From positions 3,809 through 37,273 of the forward strand of contig NVXP01000043.1 of the NCBI GenBank assembly GCA_002733985.1: DNA of 33,465 nucleotides. The letters run 5' to 3'. A program made the position numbers and the translations under genes. The notes below the pieces were generated by a model that was not told the DNA's origin, did not search any database, and saw only the letters and a list, made by a program, of their open reading frames with translations. The number at the start of each line of letters is the position of its first letter. Position 1 is the stretch's first letter. Below, piece by piece: positions 25,665 through 33,462 of this stretch. This DNA comes from Fluviicola sp. (lineage in GTDB: Bacteria; Bacteroidota; Bacteroidia; Flavobacteriales_D; Crocinitomicaceae).

Positions 25665-26467
25665 TTGGAAAATAAACAGAAAATTATCCCGTTCTTAACA
25701 TCGAGCATGAAAATCAGTTTTTACATCATCATCATTCTATTATTCTCGCTAACAAGCTTTGCGCAAGAAAGGACGGATAAACTTCCAACTTATTTTGGTC
25801 TTCAGTTACGGCCAATATTTCCAACACAATTTATTGGAAATCCAACAACATCAATGAGCGGTGACGGTTTCGAAACGAGTATTACGCAGCGACTTGGATT
25901 TGGATTTGGAGGAACCGTTCGTGCGAGTGTTACTAAGTTAATTGCCATTGAAACCGGAATCAATTTTACGCAGCGCTATTTTAATCTATCTGTTGCACTT
26001 CCAGATTCAAATGTTTACGGTGAACAATCAATGACCTTCATTGAATATGATATCCCGATCAATGCATTGATCTACATTCAATTAAGCGATAACATTTTCA
26101 TGAATGCTTCACTGGGGGTTGCCATTAGTTACAAACCTACTGATACCCGTGTTCAAATTCGGCCTCAAGGCAAGCACTATTTTGCGCTCTATGGGATACG
26201 CGATAATAGCGTAGGATTAGATCTAAATGCCAATTTTGGCTTCGAATATAGAACACGAAAAAATGGTTTCTTCTACATCGGAGGATCAGCACGTGTTCCA
26301 TTCGCTCCACTCTTCAAGTATGCTGCCTTTTACAATTATGACGCCAACTCAATACTTCTCACAGGTGATGTCGACGGCTCATTCCTCACATTGGATTTCA
26401 AGTACTTCTTCCCACTGATTAAGAATAAGGGACAGCAATTCCTCAATGGCCCCATTGAATAGTTCAG
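25579..26467. repeat. Tandem duplication, copy 1 (889 bp)
   Basis: This unit runs from the membrane-helix codons of the 136-residue gene through the first outer-membrane protein gene. The following unit starts with a related sequence exactly 889 bp later, and both ATGs (25707 and 26596) are also 889 bp apart. Conservation extends into the non-coding leader (AATTATCCCGTTCTTA in both copies). Confidence 0.85.
25707..26462 (+). CDS. Outer-membrane beta-barrel protein (paralogue 1)
   Basis: A 251-residue protein from the ATG at 25707, which begins a Sec signal peptide (MKISFYIIIILLFSLTSFAQ). A TTG or ATT further upstream in the frame would add residues ahead of the signal and was rejected. The mature part is made of alternating amphipathic strands with glycine/aromatic turns (GFGFGGTVRASVTKLIAIET, EYDIPINALIYIQLS, FFYIGGSARVPF) and ends in an aromatic strand, FKYFFPLI, as expected for an 8-stranded porin-like barrel (outer membrane protein beta-barrel class). 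Function is unknown. A close paralogue lies immediately downstream. Confidence 0.82.
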   Translation: MKISFYIIIILLFSLTSFAQERTDKLPTYFGLQLRPIFPTQFIGNPTTSMSGDGFETSITQRLGFGFGGTVRASVTKLIAIETGINFTQRYFNLSVALPDSNVYGEQSMTFIEYDIPINALIYIQLSDNIFMNASLGVAISYKPTDTRVQIRPQGKHYFALYGIRDNSVGLDLNANFGFEYRTRKNGFFYIGGSARVPFAPLFKYAAFYNYDANSILLTGDVDGSFLTLDFKYFFPLIKNKGQQFLNGPIE

Positions 26468-26526
26468 TTTCGGTATCTTGGATGATTGCTTATCGCACAG
26501 AAAAGCTCACTTCATTCAATAAGTAA
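26467..26526 (+). pseudogene. Decayed 3' remnant of the 136-residue membrane protein gene
   Basis: Aligned at the 889 bp period with the end of the gene at 25254-25664, this stretch reads VSVSWMIAYRTEKLTSFNK then stop, against VLAIIGYCKAQDKLTSF in the intact gene. The KLTSF block is kept in the same frame. It has no start of its own and is a relic carried along by the duplication. Confidence 0.7.
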
Positions 26527-27353
26527 CCACCTTCAATCAATACTGCCGAAGAAAGGGAAAATGACACAGAAATTATCCCGTTCTTAGTATTGAGTATGAA
26601 AATCACTATTAACATCATTATTTTATTCTTGGCGCTTACGACCTTCGCACAAGAAAAGACGGATAAGCTTCCGACCTATTTTGGACTTCAAGTAAGATCC
26701 GTTTTCCCAACTAATTTTATTGGTAGTAAGACGACTTCGATGAATGAAAGTGGATTCGAAACGAGCATCACGCAGCGGCTTGGGTTCGGATTTGGAGGAG
26801 TTGTTCGTGCGAGTGTCACCAAATTAATCGCGATTGAAACTGGGATCAACTTTACACAACGCCATTTTGATATTTCGGTGGCTATCCCCGATTCAAATGT
26901 ATATGCTAAAGATTCAATGACTTTTGTAGAATATGACGTGCCGATCAACGCACTTATATACATCCAGTTGAGTGAGAAAATTTTCATGAATACATCGCTC
27001 GGTGTAACAGTCACTTACAAACCGACAAGCACCTGGGTTAAAATTAAACCCAAAGGAAAGCATTATTTTGACCTATTCGGAGCTCGAGGTGATCGTTTTG
27101 GGCTTGGATTTAACGCTAACATTGGCTTTGAATACCGAACAGAAAAGAGTGGATTTTTCTACTTTGGCGGATCTGCTCGAGTGCCGCTCACTTCCCTCTT
27201 CAAATATGCCGCTCATTACTCATATGATGCCAATGAGAGCATTCTAGTAGGTGATGTCGATGGATCGTTCCTTACGTTGGATTTTAAATATTTCTTCCCG
27301 CTCGTCAAAAATAAAGCCCCTAAATTCATGAAAGGTCCGATTGAATAAATCAA
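26468..27353. repeat. Tandem duplication, copy 2 (886 bp)
   Basis: The second unit carries the remnant, the duplicated leader and the second outer-membrane protein gene. It is 3 bp shorter than copy 1, equal to the one-codon difference between the two proteins. A further similar junction sequence (TTTCGGAATCTTGGAATAG) follows at 27354-27372, marking its right end. Confidence 0.85.
26596..27348 (+). CDS. Outer-membrane beta-barrel protein (paralogue 2)
   Basis: A 250-residue protein from the ATG at 26596 with signal peptide MKITINIIILFLALTTFAQ; an upstream TTG two codons earlier is not needed. It aligns end to end with paralogue 1, most residues identical by eye, including ETSITQRLGFGFGG, RASVTKLIAIETGINFTQR and the terminal strand DGSFLTLDFKYFFPL. 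Differences concentrate in what would be loops (around residues 100-110 and 155-175), the pattern expected for surface-exposed parts of a barrel under divergence. Function is unknown. Confidence 0.82.
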   Translation: MKITINIIILFLALTTFAQEKTDKLPTYFGLQVRSVFPTNFIGSKTTSMNESGFETSITQRLGFGFGGVVRASVTKLIAIETGINFTQRHFDISVAIPDSNVYAKDSMTFVEYDVPINALIYIQLSEKIFMNTSLGVTVTYKPTSTWVKIKPKGKHYFDLFGARGDRFGLGFNANIGFEYRTEKSGFFYFGGSARVPLTSLFKYAAHYSYDANESILVGDVDGSFLTLDFKYFFPLVKNKAPKFMKGPIE

Positions 27354-27390
27354 TTTCGGAATCTTGGAATAGTTTTTGGTCGGATTAGGT

Positions 27391-27398
27391 TAAATTTG
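27391..27398 (+). promoter_or_regulatory. Minus-7 box immediately before the lipoprotein start
   Basis: TAAATTTG matches TAnnTTTG and ends four bases before the ATG at 27403, so a transcript from it would have almost no leader. No minus-33 TTG lies at the usual distance. Confidence 0.33.
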
Positions 27399-27402
27399 AT
27401 CC

Positions 27403-27867
27403 ATGAAACCTATTTACTTTCTTGCCTTTATCGCCTCAACATTGCTTCTATCCTTATCTTCCTGTACCGCCAGTGGGTCGATTTCAAACGTAGAAGGGAA
27501 AATTATTGGTACTTGGGAATTCGATAAAGTAGAATTTAAACCAGATGGAAAATCCTCTTATTCGGATTACTCTGATGGTTTTCAAGGATCCAGTATGACT
27601 TTTAAGGAAGGTGGAATTTTAGAAGCTTACGACAAGGATTTGGACACGACTGCCTCTGGATTTTGGTACATCGATTATTACGAAGAATACGACAATGATG
27701 ACGATACCAAAAAGACCATTTATTATATGGTTGGGACACTAGACATTCCTGAGTTAGATATTTACACAGATCTGTTGTGGGATGAATTGAGTGTCTCTAA
27801 TAGCAAATTAAACGCCATCGAAAAAGATAAGAAAGGTGGTCGTTATCGATACAAATTGAAGCGTTAA
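27403..27867 (+). CDS. Lipocalin-like lipoprotein
   Basis: A 154-residue protein with a lipoprotein signal peptide: hydrophobic segment, then LSLSSC, making Cys21 the likely lipidated residue. After it, KIIGTWEFDKVEFKPDGKSS is the first strand of a lipocalin-like domain common in Bacteroidota, continued by MTFKEGGILEAYD and SGFWYID, and ending in a basic strand. The region EEYDNDDDTKK is strongly acidic. A ligand cannot be inferred. The gene has its own terminator at 27925-27944. Confidence 0.8.
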   Translation: MKPIYFLAFIASTLLLSLSSCTASGSISNVEGKIIGTWEFDKVEFKPDGKSSYSDYSDGFQGSSMTFKEGGILEAYDKDLDTTASGFWYIDYYEEYDNDDDTKKTIYYMVGTLDIPELDIYTDLLWDELSVSNSKLNAIEKDKKGGRYRYKLKR

Positions 27868-27924
27868 CTGGATTTTACACTTTGTGTTGGATTGATTAAA
27901 GAAAATCTTTGGTTCAGCATATGT

Positions 27925-27944
27925 ACACGTGTCGTGTTTTTTTT
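27925..27944 (+). terminator. Intrinsic terminator after the lipocalin-like gene
   Basis: ACACG (27925-27929) pairs with CGTGT (27933-27937) over a TGT loop, and T residues continue to 27944. Seven A follow directly (27945-27951), so the tract could also serve the convergent gene on the other strand, though no stem is seen for it. Confidence 0.6.
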
Positions 27945-28085
27945 AAAAAAACCGCTAAGGACGCAAAGAAAAGAAGGCGAGGTAATAATAACCTTAAGCG
28001 CGTTAGGGATTGAAGTGGAAACCCCACAAGGAGTTTACGACTGAGGAGTTGGAACGAAAAGCCCGCTCGAACGCCCATAAAAACT
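27945..28085. repeat. Probable Bacteroidota intergenic repeat element
   Basis: The gene-free stretch 27868-28101 contains AACCGCTAAGGACGCAAAG (27950-27968) and then GCGCGTTAGGGATTGAAGTG (27998-28017) followed by AAAAGCCCGCTCGAACGCCC (28037-28076 region). Such 'taaggacgcaaag' and 'gttagggattgaagtgg' phrases recur between genes in many Flavobacteriia genomes as far as I remember; this cannot be verified here. GC content is higher than in neighbouring spacers. Possible pairings are GTGG/CCAC in 28015-28027 and GCGTT/AACGC across the element. Short open frames in it look spurious. Confidence 0.4.
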
Positions 28086-28101
28086 TTCTGATCGTATTGA
28101 A

Positions 28102-29379
28102 CTACAAATTCTCGTTCACCAAAGCGACCCACAAGGTTATCAATCCATCATCCATTCGAGGCCAAATTGGGCGAATGACACCGTTGACAGCCGCAATGTT
28201 GAGGTAATCTCCGAAAAAGATATTATCTACTGGTGTAAATGGTGTTCTTGACAATTTTGTATCAACGAATGTCTTTCCTCCATCTTTAGACACAGACATG
28301 TAGACATCCGTCTGTGTATCTGAATGATTTCTGCGGTCGTAGTAGACGAAATAGATGTATCCAGTACTTTGATCGACATCCATCCATGTATAGAATTGAT
28401 GGTTTTGAGAGTCGTCCTGATTGACTTTGATTGCCTCACTCCAAGTTGTTCCTCCGTCAGCCGACTTCATGATGAAAACGTCTGTATTGTCCTCGCCATT
28501 TCGTTGATCACACCAATTCAGGTATAAGGTTCCACGGTTTGGTCCGTTACTAAGGTCGCACTTTAAAATAGGCAATCCATTTGCACGACTCATCCCTGGG
28601 ATTTCGAGTGTCCATCCACCCCACTGTTTCTCTAATTGAATTTCTTCAGAAAGCCATGTTGTTCCTCCATCAAGGGATTTTTGCATCACCAACCCCAGAG
28701 GACCAGTCCACGTAACGTAGAGCTCACCATTTGGCCCAACTGCCGGCACTGCACCTTCAACGGTTTCATCGTCATCAAGACAATCTCCACCAAACTTTGA
28801 GATTCGCAATGGATCAGACCATGTTTTCCCTTGATCTGAAGATTTTGAAAATACGATGATCGATGAGTCAGCAGGATTTGCTGAATTATATGCATCGAAT
28901 TGTGTCCATGTCATGTAAAGATCGTTCGTCTTTGAATTCACAACGATCCAATGCTTGTCTTGCACTTTTGTTCCATTCGGTTTAGGGAAAGTTCCTTTGC
29001 TGAATGTACCACACACTTTATCTGCAGATTGGCAAATAATTCGATCTAGGTGCGATGTTTCTTCATAGCTCGACAAATGAAAATAATATGGCCGACCGAT
29101 CGTGTCAAAAATCAGGACAGGATCTCCATACACTCCATAAGGACTTTTCAAAGATTTACTTTTCCACTTTTTCCCTCCGTTTTTCGAATAGTAATAATCG
29201 TTCAGGAGGGATCCCGCGATCATTATCTTCGGGTTTTTCGGATGAATTGCTATCGACGGCTCGCATTGAGCATATCGATATTCAGAACTCTTCGGAAGCG
29301 GAATTTGAACCACTTTGTAATCTTGCCCGAAGGAAAATGATCCCTGAACAAGTAACAAAACAAGCGCTAGTCTTTTCAT
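28102..29379 (-). CDS. Exported sialidase-fold (BNR/Asp-box) protein
   Basis: A 425-residue protein with a Sec signal peptide (~1-19, ending SFGQ). It contains five Asp-box repeats: SKNGGKKW (65-72), SSDQGKTW (180-187), SLDGGTTW (235-242), SADGGTTW (306-313) and SKDGGKTF (364-371), the hallmark of a sialidase-type beta-propeller. I do not see enough to confirm the sialidase catalytic arginine triad, so glycosidase activity is open; many such proteins are of other or unknown function. No C-terminal sorting domain is present. Its ATG overlaps the stop of the M61 peptidase gene by four bases, so the two are coupled. Confidence 0.85.
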   Translation of the reverse strand: MKRLALVLLLVQGSFSFGQDYKVVQIPLPKSSEYRYAQCEPSIAIHPKNPKIMIAGSLLNDYYYSKNGGKKWKSKSLKSPYGVYGDPVLIFDTIGRPYYFHLSSYEETSHLDRIICQSADKVCGTFSKGTFPKPNGTKVQDKHWIVVNSKTNDLYMTWTQFDAYNSANPADSSIIVFSKSSDQGKTWSDPLRISKFGGDCLDDDETVEGAVPAVGPNGELYVTWTGPLGLVMQKSLDGGTTWLSEEIQLEKQWGGWTLEIPGMSRANGLPILKCDLSNGPNRGTLYLNWCDQRNGEDNTDVFIMKSADGGTTWSEAIKVNQDDSQNHQFYTWMDVDQSTGYIYFVYYDRRNHSDTQTDVYMSVSKDGGKTFVDTKLSRTPFTPVDNIFFGDYLNIAAVNGVIRPIWPRMDDGLITLWVALVNENL

Positions 29380-31169
29380 TTGGCTAATGTTCGTAGCCAG
29401 AAATCATTCAATTTCTGTGTTTTCTTTTCATTTGAAAGTTCGTAGCTGAATTTTGGTTGTTCGTAAGGTGAAACTCCAATTGTTACGGAATACAATTCCT
29501 GATCACGTGCCACCAACAGATCCAACTCACTTCCAACATTCACAGATGCGAAGAATTTTTCCAAGGATTTCTTATTTACGCGTAATCCATTGCAACCAAT
29601 GATTTCATCGTTCACACTTAATCCACCATCTTCAGCAGAAGAACCACGACGAATTCTACTCACCGTTACTTTTCCACCAGATTCTCTCAACGAAATACCA
29701 ACACTTGGAACGGGTTGTCCAATGTATTCAACTGTTAATCCAATAGCAGCAAAAATTGTTTTGTAATCTGGCATCTCTGTTCCATTGATGTACTTCGCAT
29801 AGAACTCTGTCAAATCTTCTTTTAAGAAATCTTCCAATTCTTGTTTGAATTCATCTTCTGAGAATCCACGGTCTTTTTCAACGAAATATGTTTTGTAAAT
29901 GTGCTGCATGAAATCGTCCAAGGACTTCTTCCCTTTGTACTTCGTGATGATTTTCGAATCTAAAATTGCTGCAATTACGGCTCCTTTCGAATAATAAGAA
30001 ATCGTTGTGTTTCTACTATTTTCATTTGGGCGATACGCTTTAATCCATGCATCGAAACTCGCGTGAGCAACAGGCTGAACTCTAGCTCCTGGAGATCCTT
30101 CAACGTAGTTGAGTGAACTAAACAGTTTTTTGAGGTACTCATCTTTCGTGTAGTATCCAGCTCTCAATAGCAATAATTCATCGTAATACGAAGTGAAACC
30201 TTCCATCACCCATAATAAAGATGTGTAATTTTCATTGTCGTAATCAAACGGTCCTAATTCTACTGGTCGAATGCGTTTCACATTCCACAAGTGGAAATAT
30301 TCGTGCGCTACAAGCGATAAGAAGTTACGGTATTCGTTTCCACTGAATGTAAATCGATTGACACTTAATGTTGTTGAGTTCACATGTTCCAATCCACCTT
30401 GTCCATTTGTTACGTTGTGAATGATAAATGTATAATCCTTGTTTGGGTTTTGACCAAAAACGTCTGTTGCTGCTTCAACAATTCGCGCCATGTCCTTTTG
30501 AAGGTCTTTTACCGAGAAGTTCCCCGATCCATAAATTCCTACATGGTGCTTTACTCCTGCTGCGTCAAAATCAAACTCAATTTGATTTCCGATTTCCAAT
30601 GGGCAATCTACTAATTGATCATAATCAGCATAGATAAATGATTGTGACCCATCTCGAGCTACGCTTTCGCCTGCTCTTGGTAGTGCCGTCGTGATTTTTG
30701 AAAAAGTCTTGTATGGAAATACTTCTAAATTTCCTGACTTACTTTTCAATCCGTCCACATACATAAACACGCTTGGTCCACTCACAAATCCGTGAGTCAA
30801 GTCGAGAAAACTAGTTCTAACTGTTAGCTCAAATGCATAAACTTCATATTTAACTGTGAAATCGGCACCTTTTGCCTTGGTAATCTTCCAAGCATTTTTT
30901 GAAATCTTCTTTACTTCAAGAGATTTTCCTTTCTCATCAACTGCTTTGACGAGATCTAAATTTTTTGAAAACTCACGAACGAGGTATGATCCAGGAGACC
31001 AAACGGGCATTTTCACGATTACTTCCTCTTGATCTACATCATTCACAGTCATTTCGACTTGAAAATAATGGTTCTGAGGTCGCTCCATTTTTAGTTTATA
31101 ATTTACTTCTTGACCAAAACCAAGAAAAGTAATTGATGCAACTAGGATACTCGTCCAATATTTCAACAT
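29376..31169 (-). CDS. M61 family metallopeptidase with PDZ domain
   Basis: A 597-residue protein from the ATG at 31169, which starts a signal peptide (MLKYWTSILVASITFLGFGQ). An in-frame ATG at 31223 would add 18 residues ahead of the signal and run past the minus-7 box, so it was rejected. The N-terminal ~200 residues form the M61 beta domain; the zinc site is HEYFHLWNVKRIRP, with the first His at about residue 289, followed by EGFTSYYDELLL, which would supply the third zinc ligand and family motif. A C-terminal PDZ domain covers ~480-570. M61 enzymes are glycyl aminopeptidases; in this setting a periplasmic peptidase is likely. Coupled to the downstream sialidase-fold gene. Confidence 0.92.
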   Translation of the reverse strand: MLKYWTSILVASITFLGFGQEVNYKLKMERPQNHYFQVEMTVNDVDQEEVIVKMPVWSPGSYLVREFSKNLDLVKAVDEKGKSLEVKKISKNAWKITKAKGADFTVKYEVYAFELTVRTSFLDLTHGFVSGPSVFMYVDGLKSKSGNLEVFPYKTFSKITTALPRAGESVARDGSQSFIYADYDQLVDCPLEIGNQIEFDFDAAGVKHHVGIYGSGNFSVKDLQKDMARIVEAATDVFGQNPNKDYTFIIHNVTNGQGGLEHVNSTTLSVNRFTFSGNEYRNFLSLVAHEYFHLWNVKRIRPVELGPFDYDNENYTSLLWVMEGFTSYYDELLLLRAGYYTKDEYLKKLFSSLNYVEGSPGARVQPVAHASFDAWIKAYRPNENSRNTTISYYSKGAVIAAILDSKIITKYKGKKSLDDFMQHIYKTYFVEKDRGFSEDEFKQELEDFLKEDLTEFYAKYINGTEMPDYKTIFAAIGLTVEYIGQPVPSVGISLRESGGKVTVSRIRRGSSAEDGGLSVNDEIIGCNGLRVNKKSLEKFFASVNVGSELDLLVARDQELYSVTIGVSPYEQPKFSYELSNEKKTQKLNDFWLRTLAK

Positions 31170-31187
31170 AAATTTGTAATTTTCCTT

Positions 31188-31195
31188 CAAAGATA
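31188..31195 (-). promoter_or_regulatory. Minus-7 box of the M61 peptidase gene
   Basis: On the minus strand this reads TATCTTTG, matching TAnnTTTG, 18 bases before the ATG at 31169. A TTTG (plus-strand CAAA, 31221-31224) lies 25 bp upstream, longer than the ideal spacing. Confidence 0.42.
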
Positions 31196-31235
31196 AAATT
31201 TGCTTCATGGAAGCAGTTACCAAACAGCAAAAAAG

Positions 31236-32099
31236 ATGCCCAAATTCCTTTCCTTTTTATTCTTAGGCCTAATTCTAACAACGAGTTGCACTGAGAAAAC
31301 TGATTCTTCTGATACATTATCGGATTCTACAGACCCAATTGAATTGCAAAACCGAATCGATCAATTGGAATTAGACAATTCACTCAAAGATTCTGTGATC
31401 AATGAATCCTTGCTCTTTTTCAATGAGATTCAAACAAACTTGGAAGCAATTGGAATTCGAAGAAAGGAAATTCAAAACCTCACTTCAAATCCAGAGTTTT
31501 CACCAAGTGATAAAACATGGGTTTTGGAACAAATTCGCCAGATCAACTTCATGCGCGAGGACAATGCCGCGAAAATGAAGCAGCTGAGCGCAGAGATGAA
31601 GAAAAACCAATTCCAGATCAAGGAGTTGGAAACGATGATTGCGTCTTTGATGAAAGACATTGAATGGAAAGATGAACAAATTAATCTCCTACAAGACGAA
31701 TTGGAGCAGTTGGACAGTGAATACTCCAAATTATTTGATGCGTATCAAGAGAAAGCGATTCAGGTTGATCAATTGAAATCAAAAATCAACACTGTTTACT
31801 ACGCATATGGATCATCGAAAGAATTATCAGCAAACGGCGTAATCACAACCAAAAACGGATTTATTGGAATCGGACGAAAAATCAAACTTAAAGAAGAAAT
31901 CAATGATGACTATTTCACTAAGATCAATGCTCTGGAGAAAAAAGTAATCAACCTTGATGGCGAGCATCCTCACTTCGTTACTGTACATCCAAGTGGCTCG
32001 TATACTTTGAGTAGTACAAACGGTCGCACGAAACTGACAATTACTGATGCTTCTGAATTCTGGAAAATTTCTAAATACTTAGTGATCGTAGTTGATTAA
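31236..32099 (+). CDS. Coiled-coil lipoprotein, conserved Bacteroidota type
   Basis: A 287-residue protein from the ATG at 31236, beginning MPKFLSFLFLGLILTTSC, a lipoprotein signal peptide with Cys18 as the lipidated residue. An upstream TTG in frame (31200) lies within the divergent promoter region and was rejected. Residues ~30-190 are a long coiled coil, ending with LLQDELEQLDSEYSKLFDAY. The C-terminal ~100 residues form a small beta domain (VYYAYGSSKELSANGVITTK, GFIGIGRKIKL, VTVHPSGSYTL, SKYLVIVVD) that I recall from unnamed Bacteroidota lipoproteins. Role unknown; an envelope-spanning or scaffold function is possible. The next gene starts one base after its stop codon. Confidence 0.8.
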   Translation: MPKFLSFLFLGLILTTSCTEKTDSSDTLSDSTDPIELQNRIDQLELDNSLKDSVINESLLFFNEIQTNLEAIGIRRKEIQNLTSNPEFSPSDKTWVLEQIRQINFMREDNAAKMKQLSAEMKKNQFQIKELETMIASLMKDIEWKDEQINLLQDELEQLDSEYSKLFDAYQEKAIQVDQLKSKINTVYYAYGSSKELSANGVITTKNGFIGIGRKIKLKEEINDDYFTKINALEKKVINLDGEHPHFVTVHPSGSYTLSSTNGRTKLTITDASEFWKISKYLVIVVD

Positions 32100-32100
32100 T

Positions 32101-32709
32101 ATGGAGAACACCTACAGCGATAAATCGTCCGAGGGAACTGAAAAAACCACCAAGTTTCAGAGTCCAAAGCCAACATTGGTTCGAATGCGGAATGTTGTTT
32201 TCGGGAAGAAAAAACCGGACATCTACACACGTGTTACGTTCTATATCAACATGGTTTTATGGCTCAGCTTTATGTTGTGGAACATAATTGGGTATTTCGC
32301 GATCTCTTCTAGGAACATGATTTCTGAAATGAAAGGCATTAAAGTTGAAGAGATTATTGGGGCACGTGGAGTAGAATTGGGTTTTGAGCCTGGAGACTTC
32401 ATTACACGTCTAACGGTAGTTCACGGCGTAGGAATTCTCTGTTGGGGAGTGATTTTCTTCGGATTGGTTCTTCTTTATCGGAAGCGAAAGCAATTTGTTT
32501 ATTTCATCATAGGTGGTGTGATCTTCTATATTGGACTAAACGTCTTCTATCTGAGTTTTCAATTTTTCAGAGAAGATATAACTGGATTCGACAAAGTTTG
32601 CTTGCTGATTATTACATTAAGCACAGTAATTCATGCGGTTCTAATGAACAACGAACGTCGTGGTGGAAGTATTAGCTTTTTTGGAGATGGGGATGAAGAA
32701 GATTCGTAA
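32101..32709 (+). CDS. Four-helix membrane protein of unknown function
   Basis: A 202-residue protein from the ATG at 32101; a TTG three codons upstream would overlap the previous stop and is not needed. After a ~40-residue polar cytosolic N-terminus (Lys/Ser/Thr-rich) it has four helices, at ~48-70, ~105-126, ~132-152 and ~163-181, and an acidic tail (FGDGDEEDS). No motif identifies a family. It is adjacent by one base to the coiled-coil lipoprotein gene, so the pair is co-transcribed and may function together. Its last 38 bp overlap the convergent shikimate kinase gene. Confidence 0.75.
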   Translation: MENTYSDKSSEGTEKTTKFQSPKPTLVRMRNVVFGKKKPDIYTRVTFYINMVLWLSFMLWNIIGYFAISSRNMISEMKGIKVEEIIGARGVELGFEPGDFITRLTVVHGVGILCWGVIFFGLVLLYRKRKQFVYFIIGGVIFYIGLNVFYLSFQFFREDITGFDKVCLLIITLSTVIHAVLMNNERRGGSISFFGDGDEEDS

Positions 32710-33199
32710 GGTCTTCAATAACACTCACACTTTGATCATCTCTGTCTAATATCACATCCGCTGATTTGTAATATTCATCTCGGGCGCTAAGTCTTTCTTC
32801 AATAAATGAAACTAATTCCTCCTGTTCCATTCCATCAATTAATGGTCTTCTTGTTTTCGCGTTGCATAAGCGATTTGCAAGCTCTTTAGGTGACCTATCT
32901 AGGTAAAATGTAGTTCCTAGTTCATTGAGCAACTCCATGTTCTTTCCAAAGCACGGCATTCCTCCTCCTGTTGCAAGCACAAATTCCTCTTTATCCTTAA
33001 GTGATGTGATATATTCTGTTTCGAGCGTTCGAAAGAAGGACTCACCGTTCTCTGTAAAGATGTCTCCAATCGTTTTTTGGTGCCTTTTTTCGATTTCGCG
33101 ATCAGAATCTATGAAAGGAAGATCCATCTTCTTGGCAATTTTCTTGCCAAGCGTTGTTTTTCCTGATCCCATAAACCCGATTAAAATGATCCGTTTCAT
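32672..33199 (-). CDS. aroK: Shikimate kinase
   Basis: A 175-residue P-loop kinase catalysing ATP-dependent phosphorylation of shikimate in the aromatic amino acid pathway. Walker A is GSGKTT (11-16) in GFMGSGKTTLGKKIA; the substrate-binding DSD is at 31-33; Arg57 in FFRTLE and the GGG loop (78-80) are the expected shikimate contacts; the RRPL lid motif is at 117-120. Length and motifs are standard. The 3' end overlaps the convergent membrane protein gene by 38 bp. No other aromatic-pathway gene is nearby. Confidence 0.96.
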   Translation of the reverse strand: MKRIILIGFMGSGKTTLGKKIAKKMDLPFIDSDREIEKRHQKTIGDIFTENGESFFRTLETEYITSLKDKEEFVLATGGGMPCFGKNMELLNELGTTFYLDRSPKELANRLCNAKTRRPLIDGMEQEELVSFIEERLSARDEYYKSADVILDRDDQSVSVIEDLTNLLHPHLQKS

Positions 33200-33307
33200 A
33201 CTCCTAAAGATACTGATTTCTAATGTCTTTGAAAACTCTACGTTATCCAGATAAAATAGTTGCTAAAAAAAACTTCAAATTATTTTAAAAAAAGTGATCT
33301 GAGCCCA

Positions 33308-33337
33308 TTGCCAGAATAAATTTAGTACATATATTTG
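33308..33337 (+). promoter_or_regulatory. Promoter of the tRNA-Lys gene
   Basis: TTG (33308-33310) and TATATTTG (33330-33337) are separated by 19 bp, a close fit to the Bacteroidota -33/-7 consensus. Transcription would start near 33344, about 14 bp before the mature tRNA. Confidence 0.72.
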
Positions 33338-33357
33338 CACTCGCTAACGCGGAAAAT

Positions 33358-33430
33358 GATCCCTTAGCTCAGCTGGTAGAGCAACGCCCTTTTAAGGCGT
33401 GGGCCCTGGGTTCGAGCCCCAGAGGGGTCA
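33358..33430 (+). tRNA. tRNA-Lys (anticodon TTT)
   Basis: The 73-base sequence folds into a complete cloverleaf: acceptor GATCCCT/AGGGGTC (one T-G pair), D stem GCTC/GAGC, anticodon stem ACGCC/GGCGT with loop CTTTTAA giving anticodon TTT, variable loop GGGCC, and T stem CTGGG/CCCAG with loop TTCGAGC. The discriminator base is A. CCA is not encoded (the next bases are CAG). It would read AAA and AAG lysine codons. Confidence 0.97.
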
Positions 33431-33433
33431 CAG

Positions 33434-33462
33434 AAAGTCTTTCAGAAATGGAAGACTTTTTT
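33434..33462 (+). terminator. Intrinsic terminator of tRNA-Lys
   Basis: AAGTCTTTC (33435-33443) pairs with GGAAGACTT (33450-33458), one wobble, over an AGAAAT loop, extended by one A-T pair and followed by T residues to 33462. This suggests a single-tRNA transcript. Confidence 0.82.

Noticed and set aside
27914-28207. Short open frames on both strands in the intergenic repeat-like stretch
   Set aside because: They cross the terminator or the sialidase-fold gene end and have no recognisable signal or domain.
28102-29379. Firm annotation as an active sialidase
   Set aside because: Asp boxes show only the propeller fold; the catalytic Arg/Tyr/Glu set could not be confirmed by eye.
31170-31223. 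Longer start for the M61 peptidase
   Set aside because: It adds 18 charged residues before the signal peptide and starts upstream of the likely minus-7 box.
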